A stretch of DNA of 64,000 nt from Pseudomonas sp. S06B 330 (GTDB taxonomy: Bacteria; Pseudomonadota; Gammaproteobacteria; Pseudomonadales; Pseudomonadaceae). The notes under the pieces are model-generated. The model worked only from the letters and a program-made list of their open reading frames with translations. It had not been told where the DNA came from and did not search any database. Where the stretch lies: contig NZ_CP088149.1 of NCBI RefSeq assembly GCF_002845275.2, positions 186,001-250,000 on the forward strand, written 5' to 3'. The position numbers and the translations under genes were made by a program. This document shows, piece by piece, positions 1-13,030 of this stretch (its first letter is position 1; every line of letters begins with the position of its first letter).

Positions 1-922
1 TGCTTTGGATCGCGGCTTTCGACGTTGGCCACAGTGATGAAGCGTGGCAGCAGCTTGCCGTCGGCATCCAGCAGGCAGAAGTACTTCTGGTTGTCCTGCA
101 TGGTGGTGATCAACGCTTCCTGTGGCACTTCGAGGAAGCGTTCCTCGAACGAGCAGACCAGTGGCACTGGCCACTCAACCAGCGCGGTCACTTCATCGAG
201 CAACGCCGGCGGTACGATGGCAGTACCTTCCTGCTGCAGGGCGAGTTCGGCGGTACGCTTGCTGATGATCTCGCGACGCTCGGCAAAATCAGCCAGCACG
301 TAGGCCTTGCGCAGGTCTTCCAGGTAGTTCGCTGGAGCGCTGATGCGCACGTCTTCCGGGTGGTGGAAGCGATGACCACGCGAATCACGGCCTGCCGTCT
401 GGGCGAGGATGGTGCAGTCGACGACTGTGTCGCCCAGCAGCATTACCAGCCATTGGGTCGGACGCACGAACTCTTCCTTGCGAGCACCCCAACGCATGCG
501 CTTCGGGATCGGCAGGTCGTTCAGCGAATCTTCAACGATGGTGGGCAGCAGGCTGGCGGTGGCCTTGCCTGGAATGTGCTGGGAGAAGCGCAGCTTCGCG
601 CCGCTCTGGTCGATTTCTGCCAGCTCTACGCCGCACTTCTTGGCAAAACCAAGCGCCGCTTGGGTCGGATTGCCTTCGGCATCGAACGCGGCCTGACGGG
701 GCGGGCCATCGACGTTGATGCTGCGGTCCGGCTGCTGGGTGTCCAGCTGACGGATCAGCACGGCCAGGCGGCGCGGTGCGGCGTATACCTGCTTGCCGTT
801 GTAGTTCAGGCCAGCGGCCTGCAGGCCTTTTTCAATGCCGGCGAGAAACGCGTCAGCCAGGGCGCTCAGGGCTTTTGGCGGCAGTTCTTCGGTGCCCAGT
901 TCAACCAGGAAATCTTGAGCAC

Positions 923-926
<4 letters not shown>
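1..926 (-). CDS. glyS: Glycyl-tRNA synthetase beta subunit (5' part only)
   Basis: This is the amino-terminal 308 or so codons of the beta subunit of the bacterial alpha2beta2 glycyl-tRNA synthetase, which charges tRNA-Gly in the cytoplasm. The frame starts [20 protein letters not shown], the family's hallmark amino terminus, and contains the conserved [10 protein letters not shown] stretch near residue 50 and MRWG near residue 150. The gene runs off the left edge; the family is usually about 684 residues, so over half is missing here. Its ATG overlaps the glyQ stop codon by four bases (ATGA), so the two subunits are translationally coupled in a glyQ-glyS operon. Identification is secure. Confidence 0.96.
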
Positions 927-1870
<944 letters not shown>

Positions 1871-1952
1871 AAAATTCACCTGTTTCTAGGGCTGCGAATA
1901 TAAAGAGCGGGAGTATAACCCGATTCGTCCGAGCCTCTACCCTTGGAGCCTT

Positions 1953-2504
1953 ATGCCACGTTGCTTTTGGTGTACCGATGATCCGCTTTACCAGGCTTAT
2001 CACGATCAGGAGTGGGGCACGCCGCAGCGCGAGCCGGGTCAGTTGTTCGAGATGCTGTTGCTCGAAGGCTTCCAGGCTGGGCTGTCGTGGATCACGGTGC
2101 TGAAGAAGCGAGAGCGTTATCGTCAAGTGCTGTTCGGCTTTGATCCGCAGCGTCTGGCGCAGATGAGTGACGAAGAGATTGAGGAGCGGATGCTCGACCC
2201 CGGCATTATCCGCAACCGTCTCAAGCTCAACGCTGCACGACGCAATGCACGTGCCTGGCTGGAGCTGGAGAACCCCGGCGAGTGGCTTTGGTCATTTGTC
2301 GGCGGCGCACCGAAAATCAATCATTTCAGCCAGCGTAGTGACGTTCCGGCCGTCACTGATGAAGCCAAGGCCATGAGCAAGGCATTACAAAAGGCTGGCT
2401 TCACTTTTGTTGGGCCGACCATCTGCTACGCCTTCATGCAGGCCACTGGCATGGTCATGGATCACACCATCGATTGTGATCGCTACGCCGCGTTGCTGCG
2501 CTGA
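1953..2504 (+). CDS. tag: DNA-3-methyladenine glycosylase I
   Basis: Base-excision repair glycosylase of 183 residues that removes 3-methyladenine from alkylated DNA. The start MPRCFWC and HDQEWG, and the C-terminal MDHTIDCDRY, supply the Cys4, His17, His171 and Cys175 set that matches the zinc-binding residues of E. coli Tag. The EGFQAGLSW stretch near residue 40 belongs to the helix-hairpin-helix fold. A GGAG lies just upstream of the ATG. It is divergent from glyQ and 39 bases upstream of the acyltransferase gene, which reads the same way and is probably cotranscribed. Confidence 0.95.
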   Translation: MPRCFWCTDDPLYQAYHDQEWGTPQREPGQLFEMLLLEGFQAGLSWITVLKKRERYRQVLFGFDPQRLAQMSDEEIEERMLDPGIIRNRLKLNAARRNARAWLELENPGEWLWSFVGGAPKINHFSQRSDVPAVTDEAKAMSKALQKAGFTFVGPTICYAFMQATGMVMDHTIDCDRYAALLR

Positions 2505-2543
2505 GGAGTACAATGGTCGGCTTGCAGAAAGAGGAACCAGCCT

Positions 2544-3431
2544 GTGGATAAGTTCAAGGGCGCCTTGATGGTCGGGGCGTTGCGATTGTTTGCCAAGCTT
2601 CCTTGGGGTGCGGTGCAGCGAGTCGGAGCGGCCATTGGCTGGCTGATGTGGAAGCTGCCGAACAGTTCGCGCGAGGTGGTGCGTATCAACCTGGCCAAGT
2701 GTTTTCCGGAGATGGATCCGGTGGCACGCGAGAAACTGGTCGGTCAGACCCTGAAGGACATCGGCAAATCCTTTACCGAAAGCGCCTGCGCCTGGATCTG
2801 GCCCGCTCAACGCTCGATTGATCTGGTTCGCGAAGTTGAAGGCCTGGAAGTGCTGCAGGCGGCGCTGGCCTCGGGTAAGGGTGTGGTTGGCATCACCAGC
2901 CACCTGGGCAACTGGGAAGTGCTTAATCACTTCTATTGCAACCAGTGCAAACCGATTATTTTCTACCGTCCGCCCAAGCTTAAGGCGGTCGATGATCTGT
3001 TGCGTGAACAGCGTGTGCAGCTGGGTAACCGCGTGGCGGCTTCCACCAAGGAAGGCATCCTGAGCATTATCAAGGAAGTGCGCAAAGGGGGTCAGGTGGG
3101 TATTCCGGCAGACCCGGAGCCAGCCGAGTCGGCGGGCGTCTTCGTGCCTTTCTTTGCCACCAAGGCGCTGACCAGCAAGTTCGTGCCCAACATGCTCGCA
3201 GGCGGCAAGGCGGTTGGGGTGTTCCTGCATGCCCTGCGCCTGCCGGACGGTTCCGGCTTCAAGGTGATCCTGGAAGCGGCCCCTGAAGCGATGTACAGCG
3301 AAGATACCGAGACCTCGGCTGCTGCGATGAGTCAGGTGGTTGAGCGCTATGTGCGGGCTTATCCGAGCCAATACATGTGGAGCATGAAGCGCTTCAAGAA
3401 GCGTCCGCCCGGAGAGGCGCGCTGGTACTGA
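2544..3431 (+). CDS. Lipid A biosynthesis-type (lyso)phospholipid acyltransferase
   Basis: A 295-residue member of the LpxL/HtrB acyltransferase family, which adds secondary acyl chains to lipid A at the inner face of the inner membrane. The catalytic H-x4-E box is visible as SHLGNWE (His120, Glu125), followed by a PADPEPAESAG stretch and a C-terminal QYMWSMKRFKKRPPG, typical of the family. The amino terminus carries a hydrophobic segment. The start is a GTG with AGAGGA eight bases upstream. By position next to tag it corresponds to the HtrB-like gene PA0011 of P. aeruginosa; which lipid A position it acylates cannot be read from sequence. Confidence 0.88.
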   Translation: MDKFKGALMVGALRLFAKLPWGAVQRVGAAIGWLMWKLPNSSREVVRINLAKCFPEMDPVAREKLVGQTLKDIGKSFTESACAWIWPAQRSIDLVREVEGLEVLQAALASGKGVVGITSHLGNWEVLNHFYCNQCKPIIFYRPPKLKAVDDLLREQRVQLGNRVAASTKEGILSIIKEVRKGGQVGIPADPEPAESAGVFVPFFATKALTSKFVPNMLAGGKAVGVFLHALRLPDGSGFKVILEAAPEAMYSEDTETSAAAMSQVVERYVRAYPSQYMWSMKRFKKRPPGEARWY

Positions 3432-3437
3432 CTCTTT

Positions 3438-3552
3438 GTAACCGCTGCCGCCAGGCTGCGATCGGTCGCGAAGCGGCCGTAAATCCTGCCCCACCGAGGT
3501 GCCTGGATTACGACTGCTACGCAGTCGATCGCAGCCTGGCGGCAGCGGCTAC
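3438..3552. repeat. REP family A, inverted pair (copy 1)
   Basis: Two arms, one reading CCGCCAGGCTGCGATCG and the other its reverse complement CGATCGCAGCCTGGCGG, face each other about 50 bases apart. The same pair recurs at 22446-22563, 36216-36302 and 54653-54768, always in a gene gap. This is the structure of Pseudomonas REP elements arranged as a BIME. It lies between the convergent acyltransferase and TPR genes, where it may also end transcripts. Confidence 0.85.
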
Positions 3553-3578
3553 GAGGTATCCAGCCTGTAGGAGCGGTC

Positions 3579-3890
3579 CTAAACCGCTTTATCCAGCTTC
3601 TTGAGAAACACCGTCATCTCTTTCTCGGCCTGCTTGTCACCATGCGCCTTGGCCGCTTCCAACCCCTGCTGCCAAGACTGCCGTGCACCTGCCAGGTCAC
3701 CCTGCAGCTGATACGCCTTGCCCAACAGTTTCCACGCCGCCGAATACTTCGGATCGAATTCGACGCAGCGTTGCAGGTGCACAGCGGCCTCGACGCCATT
3801 GCCTTCGTCCAGCCAGGCTTTGCCCAGGCCGAAGCGCAGCAGGGCGTTATCCACACCCTTGGCCAGCATCTTTTCCAGTGATTCGCGCAT
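3579..3890 (-). CDS. Small tetratricopeptide-repeat protein
   Basis: A 103-residue protein with two to three TPR units: ALLRFGLGKAWLDEGNGVEA, then AAWKLLGKAYQLQGDLAGAR, then QSWQQGLEAAKAHGDKQ. There is no signal peptide, so it is likely a cytoplasmic protein-protein interaction module. It lies 12 bases downstream of trkA and reads the same way, so it is probably the last gene of a def/fmt-rsmB-trkA transcription unit. The specific partner and function are unknown. Confidence 0.85.
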   Translation of the reverse strand: MRESLEKMLAKGVDNALLRFGLGKAWLDEGNGVEAAVHLQRCVEFDPKYSAAWKLLGKAYQLQGDLAGARQSWQQGLEAAKAHGDKQAEKEMTVFLKKLDKAV

Positions 3891-3902
3891 GTCTGCTCCC
3901 TC

Positions 3903-5276
3903 TTAGAAGAAGCTCAACCCTACATGGAACAGCTTCTCGACGTCACGGATGTACTTCTTATCCACAACGAAGAGGATCACGTGGTCACCTGCTTCGATCA
4001 CTGTGTCGTCGTGGGCGATAAGCACTTCTTCGTCACGAATGATCGCGCCGATGGTGGTGCCTGGCGGCAGGGCGATGTCTTCGATGGCCTTGCCGATCAC
4101 CTTGCTCGATTTCGAGTCGCCATGGGCGATCGCCTCGATAGCCTCAGCTGCACCGCGGCGCAGTGAGTGCACGCTGACGATGTCGCCACGGCGCACGTGG
4201 GCGAGCAAGGTGCCAATGGTGGCCAGCTGCGGGCTGATGGCGATGTCGATGTCACCACCTTGGACCAGGTCGACATAAGCCGGGTTGTTGATGATGGTCA
4301 TCACCTTGCGCGCGCCCAGGCGTTTGGCCAGCAGCGAGGACATGATGTTGGCCTCGTCATCGTTGGTCAGGGCCAGGAAGATATCGGCTTCGGCGATGTT
4401 CTCTTCAAGCATCAGGTCACGGTCCGAGGCGCTGCCTTGCAACACTACAGTGCTGTCCAGGGTGTCGGAGAGGTAACGGCAGCGTGCCGGGTTCATCTCG
4501 ATGATCTTCACCTGGTAGCGACTTTCGATTGCCTCGGCCAGGCGTTCGCCGATCTGCCCGCCACCGGCGATGACCACCCGCTTGTTGGTCTCATCGATGC
4601 GTCGCAACTCACCCATCACCGCACGGATGTGAGCTTTGGCGGCAATGAAGAAGACTTCGTCGTCGGCCTCGATCACCGTGTCGCCCTGGGGCAGAATCGG
4701 CCGGTCACGGCGGAAGATCGCCGCGACGCGGGTATCGACGTTGGGCATGTGCTCACGGATCTGGCGCAGTTGCTGACCGACCAACGGCCCGCCGTAGTAA
4801 GCCTTGACCGCTACCAGCTGGGCTTTGCCTTCGGCGAAGTCGATCACCTGCAGGGCACCTGGGTGCTCAATCAGGCGCTTGATGTAATGGGTTACCACTT
4901 GCTCAGGGCTGATCAGTACATCGACAGGGATGGCGTCATTGTCGAACAGGCCGGCGCGGGTCAGGTAGGCCGACTCACGCACCCGGGCAATCTTGGTTGG
5001 GGTGTGGAACAGGGTGTAGGCGACCTGGCAGGCGACCATGTTGGTCTCGTCACTGTTGGTCACCGCTACCAGCATGTCGGCATCGTCGGCACCAGCCTGG
5101 CGCAGAACTGTTGGGAACGAGGCGCGGCCCTGGACGGTGCGGATGTCCAGGCGGTCGCCGAGGTCGCGCAGGCGCTCGCCATCGGTGTCGACCACAGTGA
5201 TGTCGTTGGCTTCGCTGGCCAGGTGCTCGGCCAGCGTACCGCCGACCTGTCCTGCGCCCAGGATGATGATCTTCAT
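3903..5276 (-). CDS. trkA: Trk potassium uptake regulatory subunit TrkA
   Basis: A peripheral membrane NAD(H)-binding subunit of the Trk K+ transporter, 457 residues, the normal length. It shows the duplicated architecture of TrkA: a first Rossmann fold with [14 protein letters not shown] at residue 7, an RCK-C domain, a second Rossmann fold with [14 protein letters not shown] near residue 233, and a second RCK-C domain ending [12 protein letters not shown]. TrkA gates TrkH/TrkG, which are not in this window. It lies 19 bases downstream of rsmB, as in other Pseudomonas. Confidence 0.97.
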   Translation of the reverse strand: MKIIILGAGQVGGTLAEHLASEANDITVVDTDGERLRDLGDRLDIRTVQGRASFPTVLRQAGADDADMLVAVTNSDETNMVACQVAYTLFHTPTKIARVRESAYLTRAGLFDNDAIPVDVLISPEQVVTHYIKRLIEHPGALQVIDFAEGKAQLVAVKAYYGGPLVGQQLRQIREHMPNVDTRVAAIFRRDRPILPQGDTVIEADDEVFFIAAKAHIRAVMGELRRIDETNKRVVIAGGGQIGERLAEAIESRYQVKIIEMNPARCRYLSDTLDSTVVLQGSASDRDLMLEENIAEADIFLALTNDDEANIMSSLLAKRLGARKVMTIINNPAYVDLVQGGDIDIAISPQLATIGTLLAHVRRGDIVSVHSLRRGAAEAIEAIAHGDSKSSKVIGKAIEDIALPPGTTIGAIIRDEEVLIAHDDTVIEAGDHVILFVVDKKYIRDVEKLFHVGLSFF

Positions 5277-5295
5277 CCGCTCTTCCCTTCTCTTG

Positions 5296-6606
5296 TTATC
5301 CGCGCGTGGCGGCGATTTTGATCAGCTTGGCATAGTAGAAGCCATCGTGTCCGCCTTCCTGGGCCAGTAACTGGCGGCCGTGCGGCTGGCGCAGGCCGGC
5401 CTGGGTCGCCAGGTCCAGCTCGCGGGCACCTGGCGTACGGGCGAGGAATGCCTCGATGACTTCAGTGTTTTCCGTCGGCAGGCTCGAGCAGGTGGCATAC
5501 AGCAGGATGCCGCCGACTTCGAGGGTCGGCCACAGGGCGTCGAGTAGCTCGCCCTGCAACGCAGCCAAGGCCGGAATATCGTCGGCCTGGCGGGTCATCT
5601 TGATGTCTGGATGACGGCGAATGACGCCGGTGGCAGAGCACGGTGCATCCAGCAGGATGCGCTGGAAACCCTTGCCGTCCCACCAACTGGCGGTATCGCG
5701 GGCATCACAGGCAATCAGCTGGGCATCCAGGCCCAGACGGTCGAGGTTTTCCCGGACCCGCACCAGACGTTTGGCTTCCAGGTCAATGGCAACCACGGCC
5801 TCCAGTTTTGCCTCGGCTTCGAGCAGGTGGCAGGTCTTGCCGCCAGGTGCACAGCAGGCATCGAGCACCCGCTGGCCAGGCGCGAGGTCGAGCAGGTCGG
5901 CAGCCAGTTGCGCCGCTTCGTCCTGGACGCTGATCCAGCCCTGATCGAACCCAGGCAGACCGCGCACATCGCAGGCCTGGGCGAGAAGGATGCCATCGAC
6001 GCTGTATTGGCAGGCGCTGGCTTCAAGGCCCGCTGCCCGCAACAGTTCAAGGTAGCCCTCACGACTGTGGTGACGGCGATTGACCCGCAGGATCATCGGC
6101 GGGTGGGCATTGTTCGCGGCGCAAATGGCTTCCCACTGGTCAGGCCAGAAGGCCTTGAGCGACTTCTGCAGCCACCGCGGATGGGCTGTGCGCACCACTG
6201 GATCACGCTCAAGCTCCGCGAAGATGTCGGTGCTTTCGCGTTGCGCGCGGCGCAGTACGGCATTGAGCAGGGCCTTGGCCCAAGGCTTTTTCAGCTTGTC
6301 GGCACAGCCAACCGTTTCACCGATTGCCGCATGAGCGGGAACGCGGGTGTAGAGCAGTTGATACAGGCCAACCAGAAGCAAGGCTTCGACATCGGCATCG
6401 GCTGCCTTGAACGGTTTTTGCAGCAGACGTTCAGCCAAGGCCGAGAGCCTTGGCTGCCAGCGTGCGGTACCGAACGCCAGGTCCTGGGTCAGGCCACGGT
6501 CACGCAACTCGACTTTGTCCAGTTGAGCGGGCAACGAGCTGTTCAAAGAAGCTTTGCCGCTGAGTACTGCCGCCAGGGCGCGGGCGGCTGCCAGACGTGG
6601 GTTCAT
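5296..6606 (-). CDS. rsmB: 16S rRNA (cytosine-967-C5)-methyltransferase
   Basis: SAM-dependent methyltransferase of 436 residues that makes m5C967 in 16S rRNA. The N-terminal NusB-like domain begins [15 protein letters not shown]; the SAM-binding loop [15 protein letters not shown] and the two catalytic cysteine motifs, DAPCSATGV and ATCSS, are intact. Its ATG overlaps the fmt stop codon by four bases, giving translational coupling in an fmt-rsmB-trkA unit. Confidence 0.96.
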   Translation of the reverse strand: MNPRLAAARALAAVLSGKASLNSSLPAQLDKVELRDRGLTQDLAFGTARWQPRLSALAERLLQKPFKAADADVEALLLVGLYQLLYTRVPAHAAIGETVGCADKLKKPWAKALLNAVLRRAQRESTDIFAELERDPVVRTAHPRWLQKSLKAFWPDQWEAICAANNAHPPMILRVNRRHHSREGYLELLRAAGLEASACQYSVDGILLAQACDVRGLPGFDQGWISVQDEAAQLAADLLDLAPGQRVLDACCAPGGKTCHLLEAEAKLEAVVAIDLEAKRLVRVRENLDRLGLDAQLIACDARDTASWWDGKGFQRILLDAPCSATGVIRRHPDIKMTRQADDIPALAALQGELLDALWPTLEVGGILLYATCSSLPTENTEVIEAFLARTPGARELDLATQAGLRQPHGRQLLAQEGGHDGFYYAKLIKIAATRG

Positions 6607-7535
6607 TGACCGAGTACCGTGCCGGTAGCGAACTTCTCGCGGCGGCTGTTGAACAGGTCGCTGAAGTTAAGCGCCTTGCCACCCGGCAGTTGCAGGCGGG
6701 TCAGGCACAAGGCCTGTTCACCACAGGCAACGATCAGACCGTCTTTGCTGGCCTCAAGGATTTCACCTGGTGCGCCGCTAGCTGTGGATAAGCTCGCAGC
6801 GAGCACTTTCACTGCTTCACCGTTGAGGGTGCTGTGGCAGATCGGCCAGGGATTGAAGGCGCGAACCAGGCGCTCCAGCTCGACGGCTGGGCGGCTCCAG
6901 TCCAGGCGCGCTTCGTCTTTGTTCAGCTTGTGGGCGTAGGTGGCCAGGCTGTCGTCCTGGACTTCACCTTGCAGCGTGCCAGCGGCCAGGCCGGCGACGG
7001 CTTGCAGGACTGCTGGTGGGCCCATCTGGGCAAGACGGTCATGCAGGCTGCCGCCGGTGTCGGTGGCGCTGATTGGGGTAGACACTTTCAGCAGCATCGG
7101 ACCGGTATCCAGGCCGGCTTCCATTCGCATCACGGTCACGCCGCTTTCGCTGTCACCGGCTTCCACCGCGCGCTGGATCGGCGCGGCACCGCGCCAGCGT
7201 GGCAGCAGCGAGGCATGGCTGTTGATGCAACCCAGGCGCGGGATGTCCAGCACCGCTTGCGGCAGGATCAGGCCGTAGGCGACCACGACCATCAGGTCCG
7301 GCTGCAGCGCAGCCAGTTCAGCTTGAGCTTCAGCATTGCGCAGGGTCGGCGGTTGCAGGACTTGAATGCCGTTATCCACAGCCAGTTGCTTGACCGCACT
7401 GGGCATCAGCTTTTGCCCGCGCCCGGCCGGACGGTCTGGTTGGGTGTAGACGGCCACCACTTCGTAGGGGCTGTCGATCAAGGCCTTGAGGTGTTCGGCG
7501 GCAAACTCTGGGGTGCCTGCAAAGACAATGCGCAT
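6603..7535 (-). CDS. fmt: Methionyl-tRNA formyltransferase
   Basis: Formylates initiator Met-tRNA with 10-formyl-tetrahydrofolate; 310 residues. It begins [16 protein letters not shown] and carries the catalytic segment [20 protein letters not shown], with the Asn and His of the active site, and later [11 protein letters not shown]. The C-terminal OB-like tRNA-binding domain is present. The upstream reading frame is open for 13 more codons but the family start and GAGAACTCC spacing favour the ATG at 7535. It sits just below a terminator-like hairpin that separates it from def. Confidence 0.96.
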   Translation of the reverse strand: MRIVFAGTPEFAAEHLKALIDSPYEVVAVYTQPDRPAGRGQKLMPSAVKQLAVDNGIQVLQPPTLRNAEAQAELAALQPDLMVVVAYGLILPQAVLDIPRLGCINSHASLLPRWRGAAPIQRAVEAGDSESGVTVMRMEAGLDTGPMLLKVSTPISATDTGGSLHDRLAQMGPPAVLQAVAGLAAGTLQGEVQDDSLATYAHKLNKDEARLDWSRPAVELERLVRAFNPWPICHSTLNGEAVKVLAASLSTASGAPGEILEASKDGLIVACGEQALCLTRLQLPGGKALNFSDLFNSRREKFATGTVLGQ

Positions 7536-7547
7536 GGAGTTCTCGCT

Positions 7548-7580
7548 TAAAAAGAAAAAGGCTTGCCGGAGCAAGCCTTT
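7548..7580 (-). terminator. Intrinsic terminator-like hairpin between def and fmt
   Basis: Reading the minus strand, AAAGGCTTGC, a four-base loop and GCAAGCCTTT form a perfect ten-pair stem, followed by TTCTTTTT. It lies 13 bases downstream of the def stop and 13 bases upstream of the fmt ATG. It could end the def transcript or act as a partial terminator that lowers fmt-rsmB-trkA expression relative to def. Confidence 0.75.
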
Positions 7581-7592
7581 GGAAAGAGGAGA

Positions 7593-8099
7593 TCAAGCTT
7601 GCTGGCGATGCTGTTTTTCCAGCTTTTTCTTGATTCGGTCACGTTTGAGCGTCGACAGGTAATCGACGAACAATTTGCCGTTAAGATGATCGCATTCGTG
7701 CTGGATGCACACGGCCAGCAGGCCTTCGGCAATCAGCTCGTAGGGCTTGCCATCGCGATCCAGCGCCTTGACCTTGACCCGTACTGGGCGATCAACGTTC
7801 TCGTAGAACCCGGGTACCGACAGGCAACCTTCCTGGTACTGATCCATTTCGTCGGTGAGCATCTCGAGCTCGGGGTTGATGAACACCCGTGGTTCGCTGC
7901 GATCTTCGCTCAGGTCCATGACCACGATGCGTTTGTGCACGTTGATCTGGGTTGCCGCCAGGCCGATGCCAGGGGCTTCGTACATGGTTTCAAACATGTC
8001 ATCGATCAACTGGCGAACGCCGTCGTCGACTACGTCCACCGGTTTGGCGATGGTGCGAAGACGCGGGTCCGGGAATTCGAGGATGTTCAGAATGGCCAT
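7593..8099 (-). CDS. def: Peptide deformylase
   Basis: Metalloenzyme of 168 residues that removes the N-formyl group from new proteins. All three family motifs are intact: GIGLAATQ near residue 45, EGCLSVPG with the metal-ligand Cys, and HECDHLNG with the two His ligands and the catalytic Glu. I chose the ATG at 8099 ([15 protein letters not shown]), the standard family start; the frame is open a further 46 codons upstream without family similarity. It is divergent from dprA and followed by a terminator-like hairpin before fmt. Confidence 0.97.
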   Translation of the reverse strand: MAILNILEFPDPRLRTIAKPVDVVDDGVRQLIDDMFETMYEAPGIGLAATQINVHKRIVVMDLSEDRSEPRVFINPELEMLTDEMDQYQEGCLSVPGFYENVDRPVRVKVKALDRDGKPYELIAEGLLAVCIQHECDHLNGKLFVDYLSTLKRDRIKKKLEKQHRQQA

Positions 8100-8252
8100 A
8101 AGCGTATGAGCTGCACTGTGCGATGAATTACAAACATGAGTACACATAATAAAGGGATTCAGCGCATTCGGCACCTGGCAAAGGTCAGCTAAGGTTTCAG
8201 GCAGCCACAAAAACTGCCGGGCAGGGAAATCTTTCAACCGGTTGTCAAAGTA

Positions 8253-8273
8253 TTATCAACAGAGTTATCCACA
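8253..8273 (+). promoter_or_regulatory. Two DnaA-box-like nonamers between def and dprA
   Basis: TTATCAACA at 8253 and the perfect consensus TTATCCACA at 8265 lie in direct repeat, 12 bases apart start to start, in the def-dprA gap. This is too few boxes for an origin and there is no AT-rich unwinding element next to them. They could bind DnaA as a regulator of def or dprA. Confidence 0.45.
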
Positions 8274-8318
8274 GCTTGTGCAGTGTGCGTTCAACTCACT
8301 CGATCAAGGATGATCGTT

Positions 8319-9425
8319 ATGCCACAACCCGCTTATCGGGCCTGCTCACCTGCCGAACTCGAAGCGCGATTGCGCCTGCACCGTTTGCCTGGGCTAGGGC
8401 CGAAACGTTTTCATTCGCTCCTGCAGGCATTCGGTAGCGCATCGGCGGCGTTCAGTGCGCCGGCCAGTGCCTGGAGAGCGTTGGGGCTTCCCGATGTCAG
8501 TGCTCATGCCCGGCGTAGCCCTGAAGTGCGCGACGGCGCTGCAGCCGCATTGGCCTGGCTAGAGCGTCGCGACCAGCATTTGCTGATGTGGGATGATCCT
8601 GCCTACCCCGGCCTGCTGGCGGAAGTGGATGCCGCGCCACCCTTGCTGTTTGTCGCTGGCAACCCTGCTCTGCTGGAAAAACCACAACTGGCGATCGTCG
8701 GCAGTCGCCGCGCATCGCCCCCGGCACTGGACACTGCTGCCGCCTTTTCCCGGCACCTGGCACAGGGTGGATTTGTGATCACCAGCGGCTTGGCTCTGGG
8801 GATCGACGGTGCCGCCCATCAGGCTGCGCTGGATGTCGATGGGCAGACGGTCGCGGTGTTGGGAACTGGCCTGCAGAAACTTTATCCACAACGGCATCGA
8901 GCGTTGGCCGCGGCGATGATCGAACAGGGCAGTGCCGTGATTTCCGAATTTCCCTTGGATGCCGGGCCGGTGGCGGCTAATTTCCCCCGCCGTAATCGCA
9001 TCATCAGCGGTCTGTCGCTGGGTGTGTTGGTGGTTGAAGCGAGTTTGGCCAGTGGTTCGCTGATCACCGCACGCTTGGCAGCCGAACAAGGGCGTGAGGT
9101 CTATGCCATTCCCGGTTCGATCCATCATCCGGGGTCCAAGGGCTGTCACCAGCTGATTCGTGATGGGGCGTTGTTGGTGGAGAGCGTCGAGCAGATTGTC
9201 GAAACCCTGCAAGGCTGGCAGCGATTGCCGCCGGTGCAGGACGCCGAGGCCGTTGGCAGCCGGCATGCGCTTGAAGCCTTGTTGCTGGCAGCGCCGCAAA
9301 CCAGCGAAGCACTGGCCAACAGTAGCGGCTGGCCGTTGTCCAAAGTGCTGGCGGCGTTAACCGATCTTGAAGTGGCCGGACGGGTGTGTAATGAAGCTGG
9401 GCGTTGGTTTGCCCGGCCTAGCTAA
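8319..9425 (+). CDS. dprA: DNA-processing protein DprA
   Basis: A 368-residue DprA/Smf family protein, which loads RecA on incoming single-stranded DNA during transformation and is widespread in non-competent bacteria. The Rossmann-like core is clear: AIVGSRRASPPAL, then GLALGIDGAAHQAAL, TVAVLGTGLQKLYPQRH and PRRNRIISGLSLGVLVVEA. An N-terminal helix-hairpin-helix-like region and a C-terminal winged-helix-like domain (residues about 300-365) flank it. ATG 8319 is preceded by AAGGA at eight bases; another ATG nine bases upstream is less likely. The LysM-domain gene that usually lies between def and dprA in Pseudomonas is absent. Confidence 0.94.
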   Translation: MPQPAYRACSPAELEARLRLHRLPGLGPKRFHSLLQAFGSASAAFSAPASAWRALGLPDVSAHARRSPEVRDGAAAALAWLERRDQHLLMWDDPAYPGLLAEVDAAPPLLFVAGNPALLEKPQLAIVGSRRASPPALDTAAAFSRHLAQGGFVITSGLALGIDGAAHQAALDVDGQTVAVLGTGLQKLYPQRHRALAAAMIEQGSAVISEFPLDAGPVAANFPRRNRIISGLSLGVLVVEASLASGSLITARLAAEQGREVYAIPGSIHHPGSKGCHQLIRDGALLVESVEQIVETLQGWQRLPPVQDAEAVGSRHALEALLLAAPQTSEALANSSGWPLSKVLAALTDLEVAGRVCNEAGRWFARPS

Positions 9426-9462
9426 GTAAACTGCTGGTTAGCCTTTATGCGGAGTGATAGCA

Positions 9463-10020
9463 ATGGTGAGCAGTTGGCGTGTGCAACAAGCCGCGCGTGA
9501 AATTCGGGCCGGTGCGGTTATTGCCTATCCAACCGAGGCCGTTTGGGGTTTGGGCTGTGATCCCTGGAACGAGGAAGCAGTGGATCGCTTACTGGCGATC
9601 AAGTCGCGCTCGGTCGACAAGGGGGTGATCCTGGTTGCCGATAACATCCGCCAATTCGACTTTTTGTTCGAGGATTTCCCCGAAGTCTGGCTCGACCGCA
9701 TGGGCAGTACCTGGCCTGGGCCGAACACCTGGCTGGTGCCGCATCAGAACATGTTGCCGGAGTGGATTACCGGGGTGCACGACACCGTAGCCCTGCGTGT
9801 CAGCGACCATCCTGTGATACGTGAGCTGTGCTCTCTGGTTGGGCCGCTGGTATCGACGTCTGCCAACCCTCAGGGCCGTCCCGCTGCGAAGTCACGTTTG
9901 CGCGTCGAGCAGTATTTCCGTGGGCAACTGGACCTGGTCCTGGGCGGCGCATTGGGTGGGCGACGCAATCCAAGTGTGATTCGCGATCTAGTGACTGGAG
10001 ATGTGGTGCGGGCAGGTTGA
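9463..10020 (+). CDS. tsaC: Threonylcarbamoyl-AMP synthase
   Basis: A 185-residue YrdC/TsaC protein that makes threonylcarbamoyl-AMP for the universal t6A37 modification of ANN-decoding tRNAs. It starts [20 protein letters not shown] and contains [23 protein letters not shown] and [15 protein letters not shown], the nucleotide- and threonine-binding motifs. ATG 9463 has a GGAG Shine-Dalgarno; the frame is open three codons upstream. It follows dprA by 37 bases and is probably in its operon. Confidence 0.96.
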   Translation: MVSSWRVQQAAREIRAGAVIAYPTEAVWGLGCDPWNEEAVDRLLAIKSRSVDKGVILVADNIRQFDFLFEDFPEVWLDRMGSTWPGPNTWLVPHQNMLPEWITGVHDTVALRVSDHPVIRELCSLVGPLVSTSANPQGRPAAKSRLRVEQYFRGQLDLVLGGALGGRRNPSVIRDLVTGDVVRAG

Positions 10021-10027
10021 GACCTTA

Positions 10028-10079
10028 TCGCCGGCAAGACCGGCTCCCGCACCCTGGTGGGAGCCGGTCTTGCCGGCTC
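10028..10079. repeat. REP family B, inverted pair (copy 1)
   Basis: CGCCGGCAAGACCGGCTCCC faces its near reverse complement about ten bases away, making a long hairpin between the convergent tsaC and qor genes. The same element recurs at 18281-18353 and 45784-45840. The arms can fold on each other, and the element probably serves as a transcript end between convergent genes. Confidence 0.85.
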
Positions 10080-10096
10080 TTGAACTCAACTCAATC

Positions 10097-12131
<2,035 letters not shown>

Positions 12132-12186
12132 GACCACTGTGGATAACTTTGCCGGTTGCTCCGGCCCTGAACCAGGAACCGCGTGA

Positions 12187-13011
12187 ATGGACCAGTACGT
12201 TGTATTCGGCAACCCGATCGGCCACAGCAAATCGCCGCTGATCCATCGCCTGTTTGCCGACCAGACCGGCCAACAGCTGGAATACAGCACCTTGCTGGCG
12301 CCACTGGACGATTTCACCATGTGTGCCCAGGGTTTTTTCAAACAGGGCCTGGGTGCCAACGTCACCGTACCGTTTAAGGAAGAAGCTTATCGCCTGGTCG
12401 ATAGCCTGACGCCGCGGGCTAAACGCGCTGGCGCGGTAAACACCCTGAGCAAACAGGCGGATGGCAGTTTGCAGGGTGACAATACCGATGGTGCTGGGCT
12501 GGTCCGAGATCTGACGGTCAATGCCGGGGTGCAATTGACTGGCAAGCGTATTCTCCTGCTCGGCGCCGGTGGTGCTGTACGTGGCGTGCTGGAGCCGCTG
12601 TTGGCGCACAACCCCGCCTCACTGGTAATCGCCAACCGTACCGTGGAAAAAGCCGAACAACTGGCCCGTGAGTTCGCCGACCTGGGGCCGGTGGCTGCCA
12701 GTGGCTTCAGCTGGCTGGAAGAGCCGGTTGATCTGATCATCAATGCCACGTCTGCCAGCCTTGCCGGTGAGCTGCCGCCGATTTCTGCCTCATTGATAGA
12801 GCCGGGTAATACCGTGTGCTACGACATGATGTACGGCAAAGAGCCGACGCCCTTCTGCCGCTGGGCCAGCGAACACAAGGCCGCCAAGGTCCTGGACGGT
12901 TTGGGCATGCTCGCTGAGCAGGCGGCCGAGGCGTTCTTCATCTGGCGTGGGGTGCGGCCTGATACCGCGCCGGTGTTGGATGAACTGCGTCGGCAACTGG
13001 CCCGCGGTTGA
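12187..13011 (+). CDS. aroE: Shikimate dehydrogenase
   Basis: NADPH-dependent shikimate dehydrogenase of 274 residues in the aromatic amino acid pathway. Motifs seen: [25 protein letters not shown] with the catalytic Lys, [16 protein letters not shown], the Rossmann loop [12 protein letters not shown] and the closing [19 protein letters not shown]. In related genomes the next gene is the convergent sulP; here an accessory island intervenes, starting about 20 bases after the aroE stop. Confidence 0.97.
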   Translation: MDQYVVFGNPIGHSKSPLIHRLFADQTGQQLEYSTLLAPLDDFTMCAQGFFKQGLGANVTVPFKEEAYRLVDSLTPRAKRAGAVNTLSKQADGSLQGDNTDGAGLVRDLTVNAGVQLTGKRILLLGAGGAVRGVLEPLLAHNPASLVIANRTVEKAEQLAREFADLGPVAASGFSWLEEPVDLIINATSASLAGELPPISASLIEPGNTVCYDMMYGKEPTPFCRWASEHKAAKVLDGLGMLAEQAAEAFFIWRGVRPDTAPVLDELRRQLARG

Positions 13012-13030
13012 GGCTTGCCCCGCGATAGTT

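Noticed and set aside
8253..8273. DnaA boxes as part of a replication origin
   Set aside because: Only two boxes, no AT-rich unwinding region, and none of the origin genes (dnaA, rpmH, gyrB) is in the window.
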